DNA from: a virus
Direction: 5' to 3' (one strand)
DNA: 49,302 bases
IMG/VR virus record: IMGVR_UViG_3300032286_001553
Span: 1-49,302 of that record
Part shown: piece after piece, positions 39,801 through 48,065 of the stretch
Layout of the letters: every line of letters begins with the position of its first letter
Numbering within the stretch: position 1 is the first letter of the stretch
Notes under the pieces: generated by a model
What the model saw: the letters and a program-made list of their open reading frames with translations, nothing else
What the model was told of the DNA's origin: nothing
Databases searched by the model: none
Made by a program: the position numbers and the translations under genes

Positions 39801-42165
39801 AGTAAATAACGATGCTACTGGCTATGAATTTGTTAGTGGGGGTGGAAGCGGAGCAACTGTATTTACCGAGCTTTCTGACGTTCCAAGTTCTTATAGTGGA
39901 CAAGGTAGTAAAATAGTTGCGGTCAAAAGTGATGCGAGCGGACTTGAATTTATAAATAATACAAGTGGAAGCTCTACTCTCTCGGCTTTAACAGATGTTA
40001 CAATTGCAAGTGTTGCGGATGACAATGTACTTATGTATAGTAGCTCTGTAAGTAAATGGGTAAATAATACAATTGCAACTTTAAAATCTGCTTTAGGTTT
40101 AAGTAAAAGTGATGTTGGTTTAGGCAATGTTGATAATACGAGTGATACAAATAAACCAATATCTACCGCTACACAAAATGCTTTAGATTTAAAAGCTAAT
40201 CTTGTAAGTACACCAACGGCTAACAATATATTACTAACTAATGGTAGCGGTCAACCTATTGACAGTGGTAAAAACTTTAATGATAGCGGTACAACTGTAA
40301 ATGAAATATTATCTGCTTTAGCAATTAATAATAGAATTTCTGAAGCCCAACTTAGTCAGGCTTTAACTTATGTATCTTGTGTCTCTACGTCAAATTTTTC
40401 TGCAACTTATAACAATGGATCAAGTGGTGTTGGCGCTACTTTAACCGCAACTTCAACGGGTGCATTAATTTTTGATAGTTATTCACCAAGTTTAGGTGAG
40501 GATGTTGCTTTGTATGGTTTAGCAAACCCTAACCACCAAGGAATTTATACTGTTACAACGTTAGGAACTCCAAGTGTTGCTGGGGTATTAACAAGGCGTA
40601 CAGATTTTGACCAACCAGCGGAAATGACCGCAGGACGTTTATTTGTTGCGTTATACGGAACTGCAAATAAAGGTATTTGGGCAACGGCTAGTAATGTATC
40701 AACAATAGGTTCAAATCCAGTATTAGCAAGTTCTCAATCCATTTCGTTAAGCGGTGTTGCTTTGGTTGGTAATAATCTTAGCGAATATACGGCAACGGCA
40801 AGCACGGCAAGAAATAGTATAAGTGCAGCAAAAAGCGGTATTAATACCGATATAACTAGTATAACTTTAGACCAAACTGGCTTAAATGTTAAAAGTGCTT
40901 CAAGTAATACATTAACTATTAAACCAAACGAAACTCTTACCGCTAATAGAACATTAAACATTATAACAGGCGATGAAGACCGTACTCTTAATTTATCTAC
41001 TATAAATGCTAATAATGGTTTAATACAGCTTGATTCAAGCGGTAATTTTGTACAAAATACAGATAAAATTAGTGAGGGCTCTACCAATTTATTTTTTACC
41101 GTTGGTCGGGTTTTAGCTTCTGTATTAACAGGTTTTGCAGTAGCAGGTACTAGAAGTGCGATAACAGCAAGCGATACAGTTTTATCTGCTTTCGGTAAAT
41201 GTCAAAAATATTTTAATGATTTACTAACTAATTTTAATGGTGCAAGTCAATTAGTACAACTTGATTCAAATACAAAATTGCCGGCAGTTGACGGATCTGC
41301 TTTAACTAACTTAAATGCTACAAATATTATAACTGGCACTATAGGCGGTGCAAGACTTCCAAACCCACAATCTGCAATTTTAGGCGGTGTGAAATCTGCT
41401 ACTGCTCCAAGTAATCAATTTCAAAGGGGAATTGATACAAATGGAAATTTACTATTTGCGCAACCTAGTTTTAGTAATATTAGCGGTACTTTCAATATAA
41501 ACCAAGCCCCTACTAATTTAGTAAAAGTAAAAGCCTACAATATCTCTGGTCAAGGAATATCTGACAGTAGCACAACAACTGTTGATTTATGGACTGAAAT
41601 ATATGATACTCAAAATATGTTTTATGCTTCAGATGGTGTATTTTTAGCTACTAGACCGTTAAAATGTACAGTATCTGGTGCTATTAGATTTACATCAAAA
41701 GCTATACCTAGTAATTCAAGAGTGCAACTGCAAATAACCAAAAGTATAGCATATACCGTAACATTATCAAGGTCAGGAACGACGGCAACCGGAACAACTC
41801 CTACGCCTCATGGTTATGTAGTAAATGATCGTGTTAGAATATTTAATTCCTCAAACTCTGCTTTTAGTGATTGGTGGACTATAACTGCAGTTCCAACAAC
41901 AACAACATTTAGATTTACGACTGGTACTTCAGGTACTTTAACTGGGGTGACTGGCTATGTAACAAAATTTACTTATACTGACCCTCTAACCAATGTTTCT
42001 GGGGCAGGATATACAGGTTCGCCTAGCATTGTACTCCCAGCGACATATTACGAACTAAATACAAATGACACAATATTCTTCTGTGTGTTTCATGACACAG
42101 GTAGTGCGTGGAATTTGTTTTCTGGTATTCAAGGAAATTTATTTAATTTAATAGAAGAATTATAG
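36865..42165 (+). CDS. Giant tail fibre protein (1766 aa)
   Basis: A very long repetitive fibre. The N-terminus (GDKKISQLNNGNQLQNTDNI) is a known fibre attachment type. Repeated shaft modules follow: TSQDGYLSSTDWNTFDNKQ with GYTPEDQANK (about 210-240), again near 410 (GYTPENAANK), near 795 (GYTAENQANK) and near 935 (SQDGYLSSTDWDTF). Residues about 455-585 look like a right-handed beta-helix (IYVDKNGLDINVGS, then PKLTVQSAHDALP). The C-terminal 200 residues form a distinct tip with SGTTATGTTPTPHGYVVNDRV. A 68-bp perfect direct repeat brackets 620 codons. Probably the main host-range determinant. Confidence 0.85.
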   Translation: MAGDKKISQLNNGNQLQNTDNIEVQRGLTNVRISGANIVKTQDVVDNLISTSTTTPLSAKQGKVLKDTVDLKAENSITISAGTGLSGGGDLSTNRTLNLANTSVTVGSYGTAAKTTSFTVNAQGQITAASEQNIEIDAVKIADGSVSNAEFQTLSDINTTKTIQTQLNEKEPTLTKGNLSEAMSSVLTITGGSNSVMGSGTSIQVKQANTSQDGYLSSTDWNTFDNKQSALGYTPEDQANKNQVNGYCGLDGSGKVASSQLPSYVDDVLEFENLASFPAIGETGKIYIALDTNLTYRWSGSVYINIAKGDVQSVNTKTGVITLTQDDIGDGSTYKQYSQTEKTKLAGIASGAEVNVQADWNQTDNTQDDFIKNKPTIPTTATQISNTPAGNISATNVQDAINELDNEKQANLGYTPENAANKENTTLDASAIKYPTNNLVNNTINALDARTIYVDKNGLDINVGSLLKPKLTVQSAHDALPSDTSFKNIFINQGSWNEVVTISKSKVMLKSKYGVNNRNFTSLANVITVNGDECSFKEFTLTSANGQILANGSNTEFDNIGFSTNSYANPIVVGADKTKGYVRFFNIDGSNKTISLPNLTGFNPLTDAPRACYIDSCKNVSFSVGTGWIVFKYNSAGVVVTVSSPDVYLLDFDIKVATGYSLVRQLSVFGVPSYIPLGTLIIDDQAGGDLKTYKCTTAYTVVGAVGVGTNMDKTKYTTFSTAVSDGDKGDITVSGSGATWTIDNGVVNNAKVASGIDAVKIADGSVSNAEFQTLSDISTAQTIQTQLNNKQASLGYTAENQANKDATGGYVGLTLFKINFQNALNTFTSYFTNTNTASRTYTFQDRNGTIADDIDLALKADKVSITGATKTKITYNSQGIVTSGGDATTDDIADSTDKRYVTDAQQTVLSNTSGTNTGDETQTTIKDKLGAASTSQDGYLSSTDWDTFNNKENAITNLPISKGGVGINDLTSQENKYLKVNNDATGYEFVSGGGSGATVFTELSDVPSSYSGQGSKIVAVKSDASGLEFINNTSGSSTLSALTDVTIASVADDNVLMYSSSVSKWVNNTIATLKSALGLSKSDVGLGNVDNTSDTNKPISTATQNALDLKANLVSTPTANNILLTNGSGQPIDSGKNFNDSGTTVNEILSALAINNRISEAQLSQALTYVSCVSTSNFSATYNNGSSGVGATLTATSTGALIFDSYSPSLGEDVALYGLANPNHQGIYTVTTLGTPSVAGVLTRRTDFDQPAEMTAGRLFVALYGTANKGIWATASNVSTIGSNPVLASSQSISLSGVALVGNNLSEYTATASTARNSISAAKSGINTDITSITLDQTGLNVKSASSNTLTIKPNETLTANRTLNIITGDEDRTLNLSTINANNGLIQLDSSGNFVQNTDKISEGSTNLFFTVGRVLASVLTGFAVAGTRSAITASDTVLSAFGKCQKYFNDLLTNFNGASQLVQLDSNTKLPAVDGSALTNLNATNIITGTIGGARLPNPQSAILGGVKSATAPSNQFQRGIDTNGNLLFAQPSFSNISGTFNINQAPTNLVKVKAYNISGQGISDSSTTTVDLWTEIYDTQNMFYASDGVFLATRPLKCTVSGAIRFTSKAIPSNSRVQLQITKSIAYTVTLSRSGTTATGTTPTPHGYVVNDRVRIFNSSNSAFSDWWTITAVPTTTTFRFTTGTSGTLTGVTGYVTKFTYTDPLTNVSGAGYTGSPSIVLPATYYELNTNDTIFFCVFHDTGSAWNLFSGIQGNLFNLIEEL
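37269..37336 (+). repeat. 68-bp perfect direct repeat, copy 1
   Basis: Identical to 39129-39196. The offset of 1860 bp is 620 codons exactly, so recombination between copies would delete 620 residues in frame. It encodes IDAVKIADGSVSNAEFQTL and the next few residues. Confidence 0.95.
39129..39196 (+). repeat. 68-bp perfect direct repeat, copy 2
   Basis: Identical at the DNA level to 37269-37336. The absence of any synonymous change suggests recent duplication or gene conversion. Confidence 0.95.
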
Positions 42166-42174
42166 TATTACATT

Positions 42175-42879
42175 ATGATATATTTAGTTAGAACAATTGA
42201 AAAAGTATTTTTAACAACTTCAGAGAGAAGTTTTTTATCTTATAAAGAATGCTATCCTGAGAGTAGAGAGCTTACAACGGAGGAGCAAGCTTTATTAGAT
42301 ATAAATTTATTAGATGTAAGTGATTATAGCATTAGTTATGATAACGACATTCTTAATATATCATTGGGGTTGGCAAGCCAAAAAAAACTCAAAATTATGC
42401 AACTCAATTCTTTATATGAACTTGCTCAAGTTGTAAAATTTGAAAACAGTATAACATTTTATTTGGGTTTAAAACGTACAACTGGTCTTGATGATATCAG
42501 GGTTGCAGTTTCAAAAGCACAACAAGATGGAATAGCACTTGTTCAAGTAACGGCAATAGATAATCAAGTTTATAAAACTCTTTGTATATATCCTATATTA
42601 AAAAAAATACAAGATTTAATTGATTTACCAGTATCTCAAACAAATTGGGCTGAATATGATTTTATAACAAAACTTATTAATAAAGTAACGACTCAAGCAG
42701 AGTTAGAGGCAATAAGGCAGCCAAATTTGATTAATAATACTGTGATTAATATTAATCAAATTTGTGAAGAAATATACAATAATATTAGCACATCAATACA
42801 AAATAAACAATGGCTTGAAGAAAAAAGAACTATTGTTAATAATGAAGCACATTATAATATTTTTACATTAGTAGAGTAA
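42175..42879 (+). CDS. Putative tail fibre assembly / accessory protein
   Basis: This 234-residue protein has YPESRELTTEEQALLDINLLD in its first quarter and a helical second half (QAELEAIRQPNLINN, WLEEKRTIVNN). Small proteins with this build and position directly after a fibre gene often act as fibre assembly chaperones. It starts 9 bp after the giant fibre stop. No certain family match. Confidence 0.55.
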   Translation: MIYLVRTIEKVFLTTSERSFLSYKECYPESRELTTEEQALLDINLLDVSDYSISYDNDILNISLGLASQKKLKIMQLNSLYELAQVVKFENSITFYLGLKRTTGLDDIRVAVSKAQQDGIALVQVTAIDNQVYKTLCIYPILKKIQDLIDLPVSQTNWAEYDFITKLINKVTTQAELEAIRQPNLINNTVININQICEEIYNNISTSIQNKQWLEEKRTIVNNEAHYNIFTLVE

Positions 42880-42882
42880 ATA

Positions 42883-43554
42883 ATGCCTTATACCATTTTC
42901 AATTTGGATAAAAATGAGTTTATCAAAAACATAAAACAAGGCGATATGTTAGGATTTTATACCAATAAACCATTCGCTATTTTTAGTAAACTAATTCAAT
43001 TTTTTGGTGGTAATTTAAAAATGGACCATGTAGCTTTGGTTGCGGAGGTAAAAAATAATGAAGCTATTGTAGTTATTGATAGTATCCTAAAAATAGATAA
43101 TAGAAAGTGGTATACTTATTTTGCAAAAATTGGTGGTATAAGAACTAAGCTACTGACTTTAGACAACGGTAAAACAAGCTTATTTGAATATTGTAAGCAA
43201 AACAAAAAAGATTTACTATACATACCAATTAATAGAAAGCTTTCTAGTCATGAAACAAGACTTGCAACAATAGATTTAAATGAAGTACAAAAATTTAATT
43301 ATAGATACTCAATTTGGCTTGCTATTGCTAGCGAAATCATACCCAAATCTTTATTGCAAAGATTTTTTAAAAAATTACCAAAAACAAATAAAGTATTTTG
43401 TAGCTTGTTTATTGCAAAACATTACTTAAAAATTGGCTTAATAACTCAAAAAGAATTTGATAAAAATCCTTTGCCAAGTCCAGAGCAATTATTAAGCTTA
43501 CCCTGTTTTGTAAAAGATAGTAATTGCACTATAGTAAAAAAAATTGTCATTTAA
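42883..43554 (+). CDS. Permuted papain-fold (YiiX / NlpC-P60-like) peptidase
   Basis: This 223-residue protein has IKQGDMLGFYTN, then KMDHVALVAEV with the likely catalytic His49, and later NKVFCSLFIAKHYLKIGL with a likely catalytic Cys. His before Cys is the order of the circularly permuted papain fold (YiiX, C92 type). In a phage it could cleave peptidoglycan peptides during entry or lysis, or modify lipids or proteins in the host. It sits at the fibre-to-lysis boundary. Its stop overlaps the next ATG (TAATG). Confidence 0.7.
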   Translation: MPYTIFNLDKNEFIKNIKQGDMLGFYTNKPFAIFSKLIQFFGGNLKMDHVALVAEVKNNEAIVVIDSILKIDNRKWYTYFAKIGGIRTKLLTLDNGKTSLFEYCKQNKKDLLYIPINRKLSSHETRLATIDLNEVQKFNYRYSIWLAIASEIIPKSLLQRFFKKLPKTNKVFCSLFIAKHYLKIGLITQKEFDKNPLPSPEQLLSLPCFVKDSNCTIVKKIVI

Positions 43555-44309
43555 TGTTTATGGTAAAGGTGTTATATTTTTTATTCGAAGTGTACAAATG
43601 GTGCAGGCTAAATAATATCAAGACATTGAATACAAACTTGTTTATTTCTATCTTGTTTATTACTAGCGGTTTGTGTATTATATGGGGTTATAGTAAGGTT
43701 ATTGCAGATAAAAACTGCGTAGTGGATAAAAATATTGTCTTGCACAAAACTCTTGATCAAAAAAATAAAATTACTTTTGTTTTATCTGCCTTGCATGATA
43801 GATATTGCAAAAATAATAATTGCTACGTTTTAGGCGTACATGTAAATCCTTACAATGAGACTTTAAACGTATACTCTGGTTACATGACATTTAAACCGAC
43901 ACATTTTAAAGATTCTATTTCTGTTGATATTTCTTCTTTAGATAAAAAATATTGTGAGCGTGCAAACTGTACCATACTACCATTATCAAGCAAAGACTAT
44001 ATATGGCTTGAAACAAGACTTGCAAAGTCTCAGGAGTGGAATACAATTACAGTTTCGGAGCTTGTTGAAAAACAAAGCTTTAATTTAATTTTAGAAAATT
44101 TAATGGATAACAAAATTATAGGTTATAAAGCAATTGCCATTAAAGACCCTATTGAAAATAAAATTGTTTGGATTACGGCAATTGCATACCATGGTACTAC
44201 CTTTGCAGAAAGCAACTGTAATAATAAGTGTAAAAATGATTTTGAACGTGATTTAATTTTGTTTAATGATTTGATTTCTAAAGATTTAACAAGTTTAATA
44301 GTAAACTAA
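43554..44309 (+). CDS. Membrane-anchored extracytoplasmic protein of unknown function
   Basis: The ATG at 43554 shares its A with the previous stop (TAATG). The 251-residue protein has an N-terminal transmembrane anchor (about 23-45: NTNLFISILFITSGLCIIWGY) and a Cys-rich outer domain (DRYCKNNNCYVLG, YCERANCTIL, SNCNNKCKN) that could form disulfides in the periplasm. It is convergent with lysozyme, overlapping by 4 bp. Position suggests a lysis, spanin-like or superinfection role; I cannot choose. Confidence 0.6.
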   Translation: MFMVKVLYFLFEVYKWCRLNNIKTLNTNLFISILFITSGLCIIWGYSKVIADKNCVVDKNIVLHKTLDQKNKITFVLSALHDRYCKNNNCYVLGVHVNPYNETLNVYSGYMTFKPTHFKDSISVDISSLDKKYCERANCTILPLSSKDYIWLETRLAKSQEWNTITVSELVEKQSFNLILENLMDNKIIGYKAIAIKDPIENKIVWITAIAYHGTTFAESNCNNKCKNDFERDLILFNDLISKDLTSLIVN

Positions 44310-44962
44310 GGTAAGTCTTGAGGAAATAAATGCGTAACATCAATTAACTTTTCTCTTATTGGCTTCGGTTTAATTATAACAGATTTATCAATTGTAATAA
44401 ATACATTATACTCCCTTTTTCTACGAGCAACTAGCTCTTTTGAATATTTTGTATAAATATTTTTGATAAATAATTTGTGTATTTTTGCGTTATTCTGAGC
44501 TATTTTGGGTTTAATTAATTCTTGATATAATTCCGATTGCAAAAGGCGGGTTTTGCCTCTGTTATAAGTATAAGATATTAACGCCGCTTTTTGATATTTA
44601 CTTAAATGGTTTAATTTATTTTGATTAATAAAATGCAATAAGTTATATGCTTTTAAATTTAAAGCAGACAAAGCTTGTTCTTTTGTTACTGTTTTATATT
44701 TTTCAGCAAGGTCATGATCTCCATAACCAATTGCATAACCATTATTGTCCCAGTATCTTTTTTCGGTAAAGCCCTCTAATCTTACAAGCAATGGAATAGC
44801 AATTTTAATAATCTCATGCTTTTCTTTTTGAATAGATTGCTTGCTCTGCAACTTGGCAAATGCAGAGCAAGGCGTAAATATAATATAAAATAAAATAATA
44901 TAAAACATCACCATATTACTCAACAGTAATAACTTTTGCAAAAAGCTCAATTGTTTCATCAT
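44306..44962 (-). CDS. Phage lysozyme (GH24 endolysin) with N-terminal signal anchor
   Basis: This muramidase cuts the glycan strands of peptidoglycan. The 218-residue protein has the GH24 pattern LVRLEGFTEKRYWDNNG with catalytic Glu63, then AIGYGDHD (78-84). ISYTYNRGKTRLLQS and the late VARRKREYNVF helix follow. Residues 10-30 are strongly hydrophobic (LLLLSNMVMFYIILFYIIF), followed by CSAFAK, which fits a signal-arrest-release anchor or a signal peptide. The last 30 residues (KPKPIREKLIDVTHLFPQDLP) are an uncommon extension. The start overlaps the 59-residue gene by 47 bp. Confidence 0.88.
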   Translation of the reverse strand: MMKQLSFLQKLLLLSNMVMFYIILFYIIFTPCSAFAKLQSKQSIQKEKHEIIKIAIPLLVRLEGFTEKRYWDNNGYAIGYGDHDLAEKYKTVTKEQALSALNLKAYNLLHFINQNKLNHLSKYQKAALISYTYNRGKTRLLQSELYQELIKPKIAQNNAKIHKLFIKNIYTKYSKELVARRKREYNVFITIDKSVIIKPKPIREKLIDVTHLFPQDLP

Positions 44963-45095
44963 TGCAAGTATATAATGCGTGATTTTGATCTTCGATAACC
45001 AATTTACATTCAGAAGCTTCTGAGTATGTTGACCAACCTAAAATAAAACCTACAATACAAATTGCAAGAATTAAACCTTTAAAAAAAATAGACAT
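44916..45095 (-). CDS. Small exported or membrane protein (59 aa), lysis region
   Basis: MSIFFKGLILAICIVGFILG (1-20) is a clear hydrophobic N-terminal segment, followed by a polar tail with two Cys (SEASECKLVIED, LYTCNDETIE). It lies between a consensus promoter and lysozyme and overlaps the lysozyme start in another frame, an arrangement often seen for small lysis genes. A spanin or small exported protein is possible. There is no lipobox. Confidence 0.65.
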   Translation of the reverse strand: MSIFFKGLILAICIVGFILGWSTYSEASECKLVIEDQNHALYTCNDETIELFAKVITVE

Positions 45096-45121
45096 AAAAA
45101 AATAAATAAATATGTACTGTA

Positions 45122-45150
45122 ATTATAAAGTAAATATTTATAATTGTCAA
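45122..45150 (-). promoter_or_regulatory. Consensus sigma-70 promoter for the lysozyme operon
   Basis: On the minus strand, TTGACA (45145-45150), a 17-bp spacer and TATAAT (45122-45127), a full match to consensus at ideal spacing. It drives the 59-residue gene and lysozyme. Confidence 0.85.
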
Positions 45151-45201
45151 GATATATTTTTATAAGCGTTTCTATAAGATTATAAAAGGGATTTATATTG
45201 A

Positions 45202-46083
45202 TTAAAGAAATTTTGCTATTAAATCAAATGTAGTAGGATATTCCGCCATACATAAATCATATATAGCTTGTACACATTCCCTTGTCTCTTGTTGAGCGTC
45301 AGGTTTTAATCTTAAATTGCATATTCTCACAAAATCTTGTAGTGAACCAGTCCACACAAACTCGGTATAAGTTGAAAGTGGTAAAATTGTCCGCGCTTGC
45401 TCTGCACACATTCCGTTTTCTACATTATTTTTATACCAGTCATTTATTATTAATAAAATATCGTGATAATCTAAATATTTATGATTAAGTGTAGCCCATT
45501 TTTCTGCAATAGACGTATATGGTATACTGCCCTGTTTATTACTAAAGCTTTGTTTCCTCCATTTTTTAGGTTGCCAAAATTCAGGGTCTGTTTTAACATA
45601 ACGTCCAGATTTTTCATTTTTAACCATTCCTATTTGATGTTTATCTAGTTGCCTAACAACAAAAATAGGGGCTTTTATTCTAAACTGCATATATGGTATT
45701 CTTGACATTTTACCAATACCATATTCTTTAATAAGCTCTAATAATTCTTTATCATTTGGATTGTTAATAATAGCATGCGGAGGTAATTTGTCTTTGATCT
45801 GGTTATAAGAATACAAACTAAACCTTACATATCTATCCGCAATTTCTATACCGGCAAAAAGTAATTTATCATAGTAACCCATTAACTCTTGTATATCATC
45901 ATCAAAGGCAAATAAACATATTACTTGCGGATGAGCAAAAGGAGTCCAGTGGTTATGATCTTTTAAATATTGTATAAGTTTTTTATCCGTATCATCTAAA
46001 TTAGCTTTCCATTTACCGAAACTTACCCTTGCTGCGTTTACAATTCCCAACTCTCCACTAAGTTCAATTCTTTGTATTTTCAT
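45202..46083 (-). CDS. thyX: Flavin-dependent thymidylate synthase ThyX
   Basis: It makes dTMP from dUMP using folate and FAD. I prefer the ATG at 46083 (MKIQRIELSGELG) over 46107, which adds a weak hydrophobic octapeptide. The 293-residue protein has RVSFGK, HNHWTPFAHPQV, and the ThyX motif in the form RQLDKHQIGMVKNEKSGRY, a variant of RHRxxSxNExSxRY known in phage and endosymbiont enzymes. ARTILPLSTYTEFVWTGS and a C-terminal LRLKPDAQQETRE follow. It complements dUTPase at the left end of the window. First large gene after the lysis promoter region, same strand as the recombination genes. Confidence 0.92.
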   Translation of the reverse strand: MKIQRIELSGELGIVNAARVSFGKWKANLDDTDKKLIQYLKDHNHWTPFAHPQVICLFAFDDDIQELMGYYDKLLFAGIEIADRYVRFSLYSYNQIKDKLPPHAIINNPNDKELLELIKEYGIGKMSRIPYMQFRIKAPIFVVRQLDKHQIGMVKNEKSGRYVKTDPEFWQPKKWRKQSFSNKQGSIPYTSIAEKWATLNHKYLDYHDILLIINDWYKNNVENGMCAEQARTILPLSTYTEFVWTGSLQDFVRICNLRLKPDAQQETRECVQAIYDLCMAEYPTTFDLIAKFL

Positions 46084-46192
46084 ACCATTTATTAATACCA
46101 ATAACATCTATATTTTTCATATTTTGAATTTTATTAATGTATCTAATCATTCTTCTTTATCTGCAAAATTACAAAGTTTTCTTTCTATAGTA

Positions 46193-46420
46193 TTAATCAT
46201 ATAATCTAAATAAAAGGTAATCACACCCATCCTCCGTTTTATACCAATAGTCTCCGTTTTCGTAAGAAAAACACCATATAGCCCTTTTACCCTCTAGTAG
46301 ATCAACTCCATTTCTAATGAGGTGATAATACTCACCCTCTGTTTTATATCCATAGTCTCCGTTGGAGTAAGAATAATACGTTGAAAGTTTTTGAGCTTCT
46401 TCTCTTGTTAGTACTGTCAT
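46193..46420 (-). CDS. Free-standing repeat-module protein (75 aa)
   Basis: After a 12-residue leader (MTVLTREEAQKL) the protein consists of the 35-residue repeat seen at the window ends: SYSNGDYGYKTEGEYYHL, LIRNGVDLLEGKRAIWC and SYENGDYWYKTEDGCDYL, ending in LFRLYD. So one full unit is flanked by parts of two others. It is a complete gene with its own start. Function unknown. It separates ThyX from the second GNAT protein. Confidence 0.75.
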   Translation of the reverse strand: MTVLTREEAQKLSTYYSYSNGDYGYKTEGEYYHLIRNGVDLLEGKRAIWCFSYENGDYWYKTEDGCDYLLFRLYD

Positions 46421-46465
46421 AATATAAATAAATAATCTAAGTCTTTTTCTACATAATGGGAATTT

Positions 46466-47143
46466 TTACATAAATTTTGTTACAATTTCTTTATCCAAGG
46501 ATTGCTTCATAGAATCTGCTTTAGCCAAAAAATCTTTGGTATTATGCTCGTAAGTTATAATATTATTCTCAATTTTTGGCTCAGCAAAATTGAGTTTATG
46601 TTTCTGTGTAAATTTTTGACTACGAGTATTATTGGTAAGAATTTTTGACACAATTTTTCCATCGGGGTTTAGGGTATCTTGGTTATCTGTTAATTCCTCT
46701 AATGCTAGTCTCATCGCTATACAACCAATGCCCTTTTGTATATTATCTGTACAATTTTGTTTTGTTAAATGTATTCCCCTTTGTACCTGATCTATTTGAT
46801 TATTATTAACTTTTTCTATAATCCATCCTACATTACCTACGATGTTATCCGAGGTATTATAAATTTTATTATATCCAATTTTAGCGTCTTGTTGTTTTTC
46901 AAAAAGTTTTGTATAAATACTTTGTAAAACCTCGTTATTTTGTTGATTTGTAAAAAATAATTTAACTGCTTTTTTATCTTGTAAATCAATTTTATTTAAC
47001 CCGGGTATTGCATTTTGTAAAGTAGTATACTCTATATTATCAATCATGATATTTTTAAAAATAGTATAATCACTTTCAGATTTAGGATTATATTTAACAA
47101 GCTTAAATGCTTTATTACAAAAGTTTAATATCGTTTTTTGCAT
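46466..47143 (-). CDS. GNAT-fold acetyltransferase-like protein, second copy type
   Basis: The central part of this 225-residue protein looks like a GNAT core: the strand NIVGNVGWIIEKVNN, then NIQKGIGCIAMRLALEEL (acetyl-CoA loop and helix), then KIVSKILTNNTRSQKFTQKHKLNFAEP. Compare the gene at 3919, which has the same order of elements but little direct identity. The target is unknown. It lies between a 36-residue gene and the repeat protein. Confidence 0.6.
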   Translation of the reverse strand: MQKTILNFCNKAFKLVKYNPKSESDYTIFKNIMIDNIEYTTLQNAIPGLNKIDLQDKKAVKLFFTNQQNNEVLQSIYTKLFEKQQDAKIGYNKIYNTSDNIVGNVGWIIEKVNNNQIDQVQRGIHLTKQNCTDNIQKGIGCIAMRLALEELTDNQDTLNPDGKIVSKILTNNTRSQKFTQKHKLNFAEPKIENNIITYEHNTKDFLAKADSMKQSLDKEIVTKFM

Positions 47144-47158
47144 AATTAATAAAATAAT

Positions 47159-47269
47159 TTATTTTTCCTCTATATCTAAATACTCTATATCGTCTGAGTC
47201 ATTTGTAATAATTTGCTCAATCTGAGATAAAATATCAGCGTCTTTAATATAAGCTAAGTCTCCATTCAT
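47159..47269 (-). CDS. Very small acidic protein (36 aa)
   Basis: The frame MNGDLAYIKDADILSQIEQI continues to IEYLDIEEK. It is strongly acidic in its second half. It has a promoter 25 bp upstream and ends 16 bp before the GNAT gene, so it can lead that transcript. An acidic small protein in an early region could be a DNA mimic or inhibitor; this is speculation. Confidence 0.5.
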   Translation of the reverse strand: MNGDLAYIKDADILSQIEQIITNDSDDIEYLDIEEK

Positions 47270-47293
47270 AATAAAAATTAAAAATATATCTAT

Positions 47294-47322
47294 ACATTAA
47301 AACAGTACTTTATATATGTCAA
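47294..47322 (-). promoter_or_regulatory. Promoter for the GNAT/repeat-protein unit
   Basis: On the minus strand, TTGACA (47317-47322), a 17-bp spacer and TAATGT (47294-47299). It faces the 36-residue gene. Confidence 0.55.
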
Positions 47323-47340
47323 TATTTAGTAGTAAGTTAA

Positions 47341-48060
47341 TTAATCTTGACTTATATTATGTACAACCGACATTGATTGCAAGTGATACTCCTCTTCTTC
47401 GGTATAAAATACTTTCAACTTTTTATTTAATATACTTTTCTCGTTAGGTTTTAGTTGTATAGCTTGTGATATAATTTTTGCTTCCTCAATAGCTTTGTTG
47501 TAATCTTGAGCTTTACTTGTAATAGACTCAAATGCTACATCAACAACGTTAGATATTTCTTTATTTTTCTCCTCTGGAATGTGTGAATAGTCATTTTGAT
47601 ATACGTTTAACCCTATACCAGTTCTTGCAATAGCTTTGGTTATACATCTTTGTATAGTATTATTGATGTCAGCAATATTAAAAGCATAAACTTTAATAGT
47701 TTTAGGGCCATTTTTTGTACTTTTAGTATAATTATAATCTACTAATTTTTGCACTTCATTAGTATGGTCTAAAATTGCCAAAGGTTCTATAAAATTCCAC
47801 CAATGTTTATTATCAAAATAATCTTGTTTTGAGTCGTATAAAAATAACTCTACTCTTACCTCGTATCCTATTGTGTCATTGCCAAAGTATTTGTTACCGT
47901 TACTATCTTGTAATATAACAATTTTATGATATGGGTACGTTGTTATAAATTTTTCCCATGTATATGACCAAGAGCTGTATGATAATATTATACCCCCTTG
48001 TTGTTTTTGAGAAATATTGTCTTTTCCAAATGGTAATATTGTAAAATTTGTGTTATTCAT
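47341..48060 (-). CDS. Single-strand annealing protein (DUF1071 / Sak3-like)
   Basis: This 239-residue protein resembles DUF1071-type annealing proteins. SSWSYTWEKFITTYPYHK comes early. GYEVRVELFLYD, LAILDHTNE and the signature DINNTIQRCITKAIARTGIGL follow, where relatives have a similar 'kalakhGLGly' helix. These proteins pair complementary single strands during phage recombination and work with a 5'-3' exonuclease, which is encoded two genes upstream. The acidic C-terminal part (YTEEEEYHL) is variable. Confidence 0.75.
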   Translation of the reverse strand: MNNTNFTILPFGKDNISQKQQGGIILSYSSWSYTWEKFITTYPYHKIVILQDSNGNKYFGNDTIGYEVRVELFLYDSKQDYFDNKHWWNFIEPLAILDHTNEVQKLVDYNYTKSTKNGPKTIKVYAFNIADINNTIQRCITKAIARTGIGLNVYQNDYSHIPEEKNKEISNVVDVAFESITSKAQDYNKAIEEAKIISQAIQLKPNEKSILNKKLKVFYTEEEEYHLQSMSVVHNISQD

Positions 48061-48065
48061 ATAAT

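Noticed and set aside
40734-41087. Minus-strand open frame of 117 codons in the giant fibre gene
   Set aside because: Antisense shadow of a repetitive fibre gene, Leu/Val-rich by codon mirror, with no start signal or neighbours in that direction.
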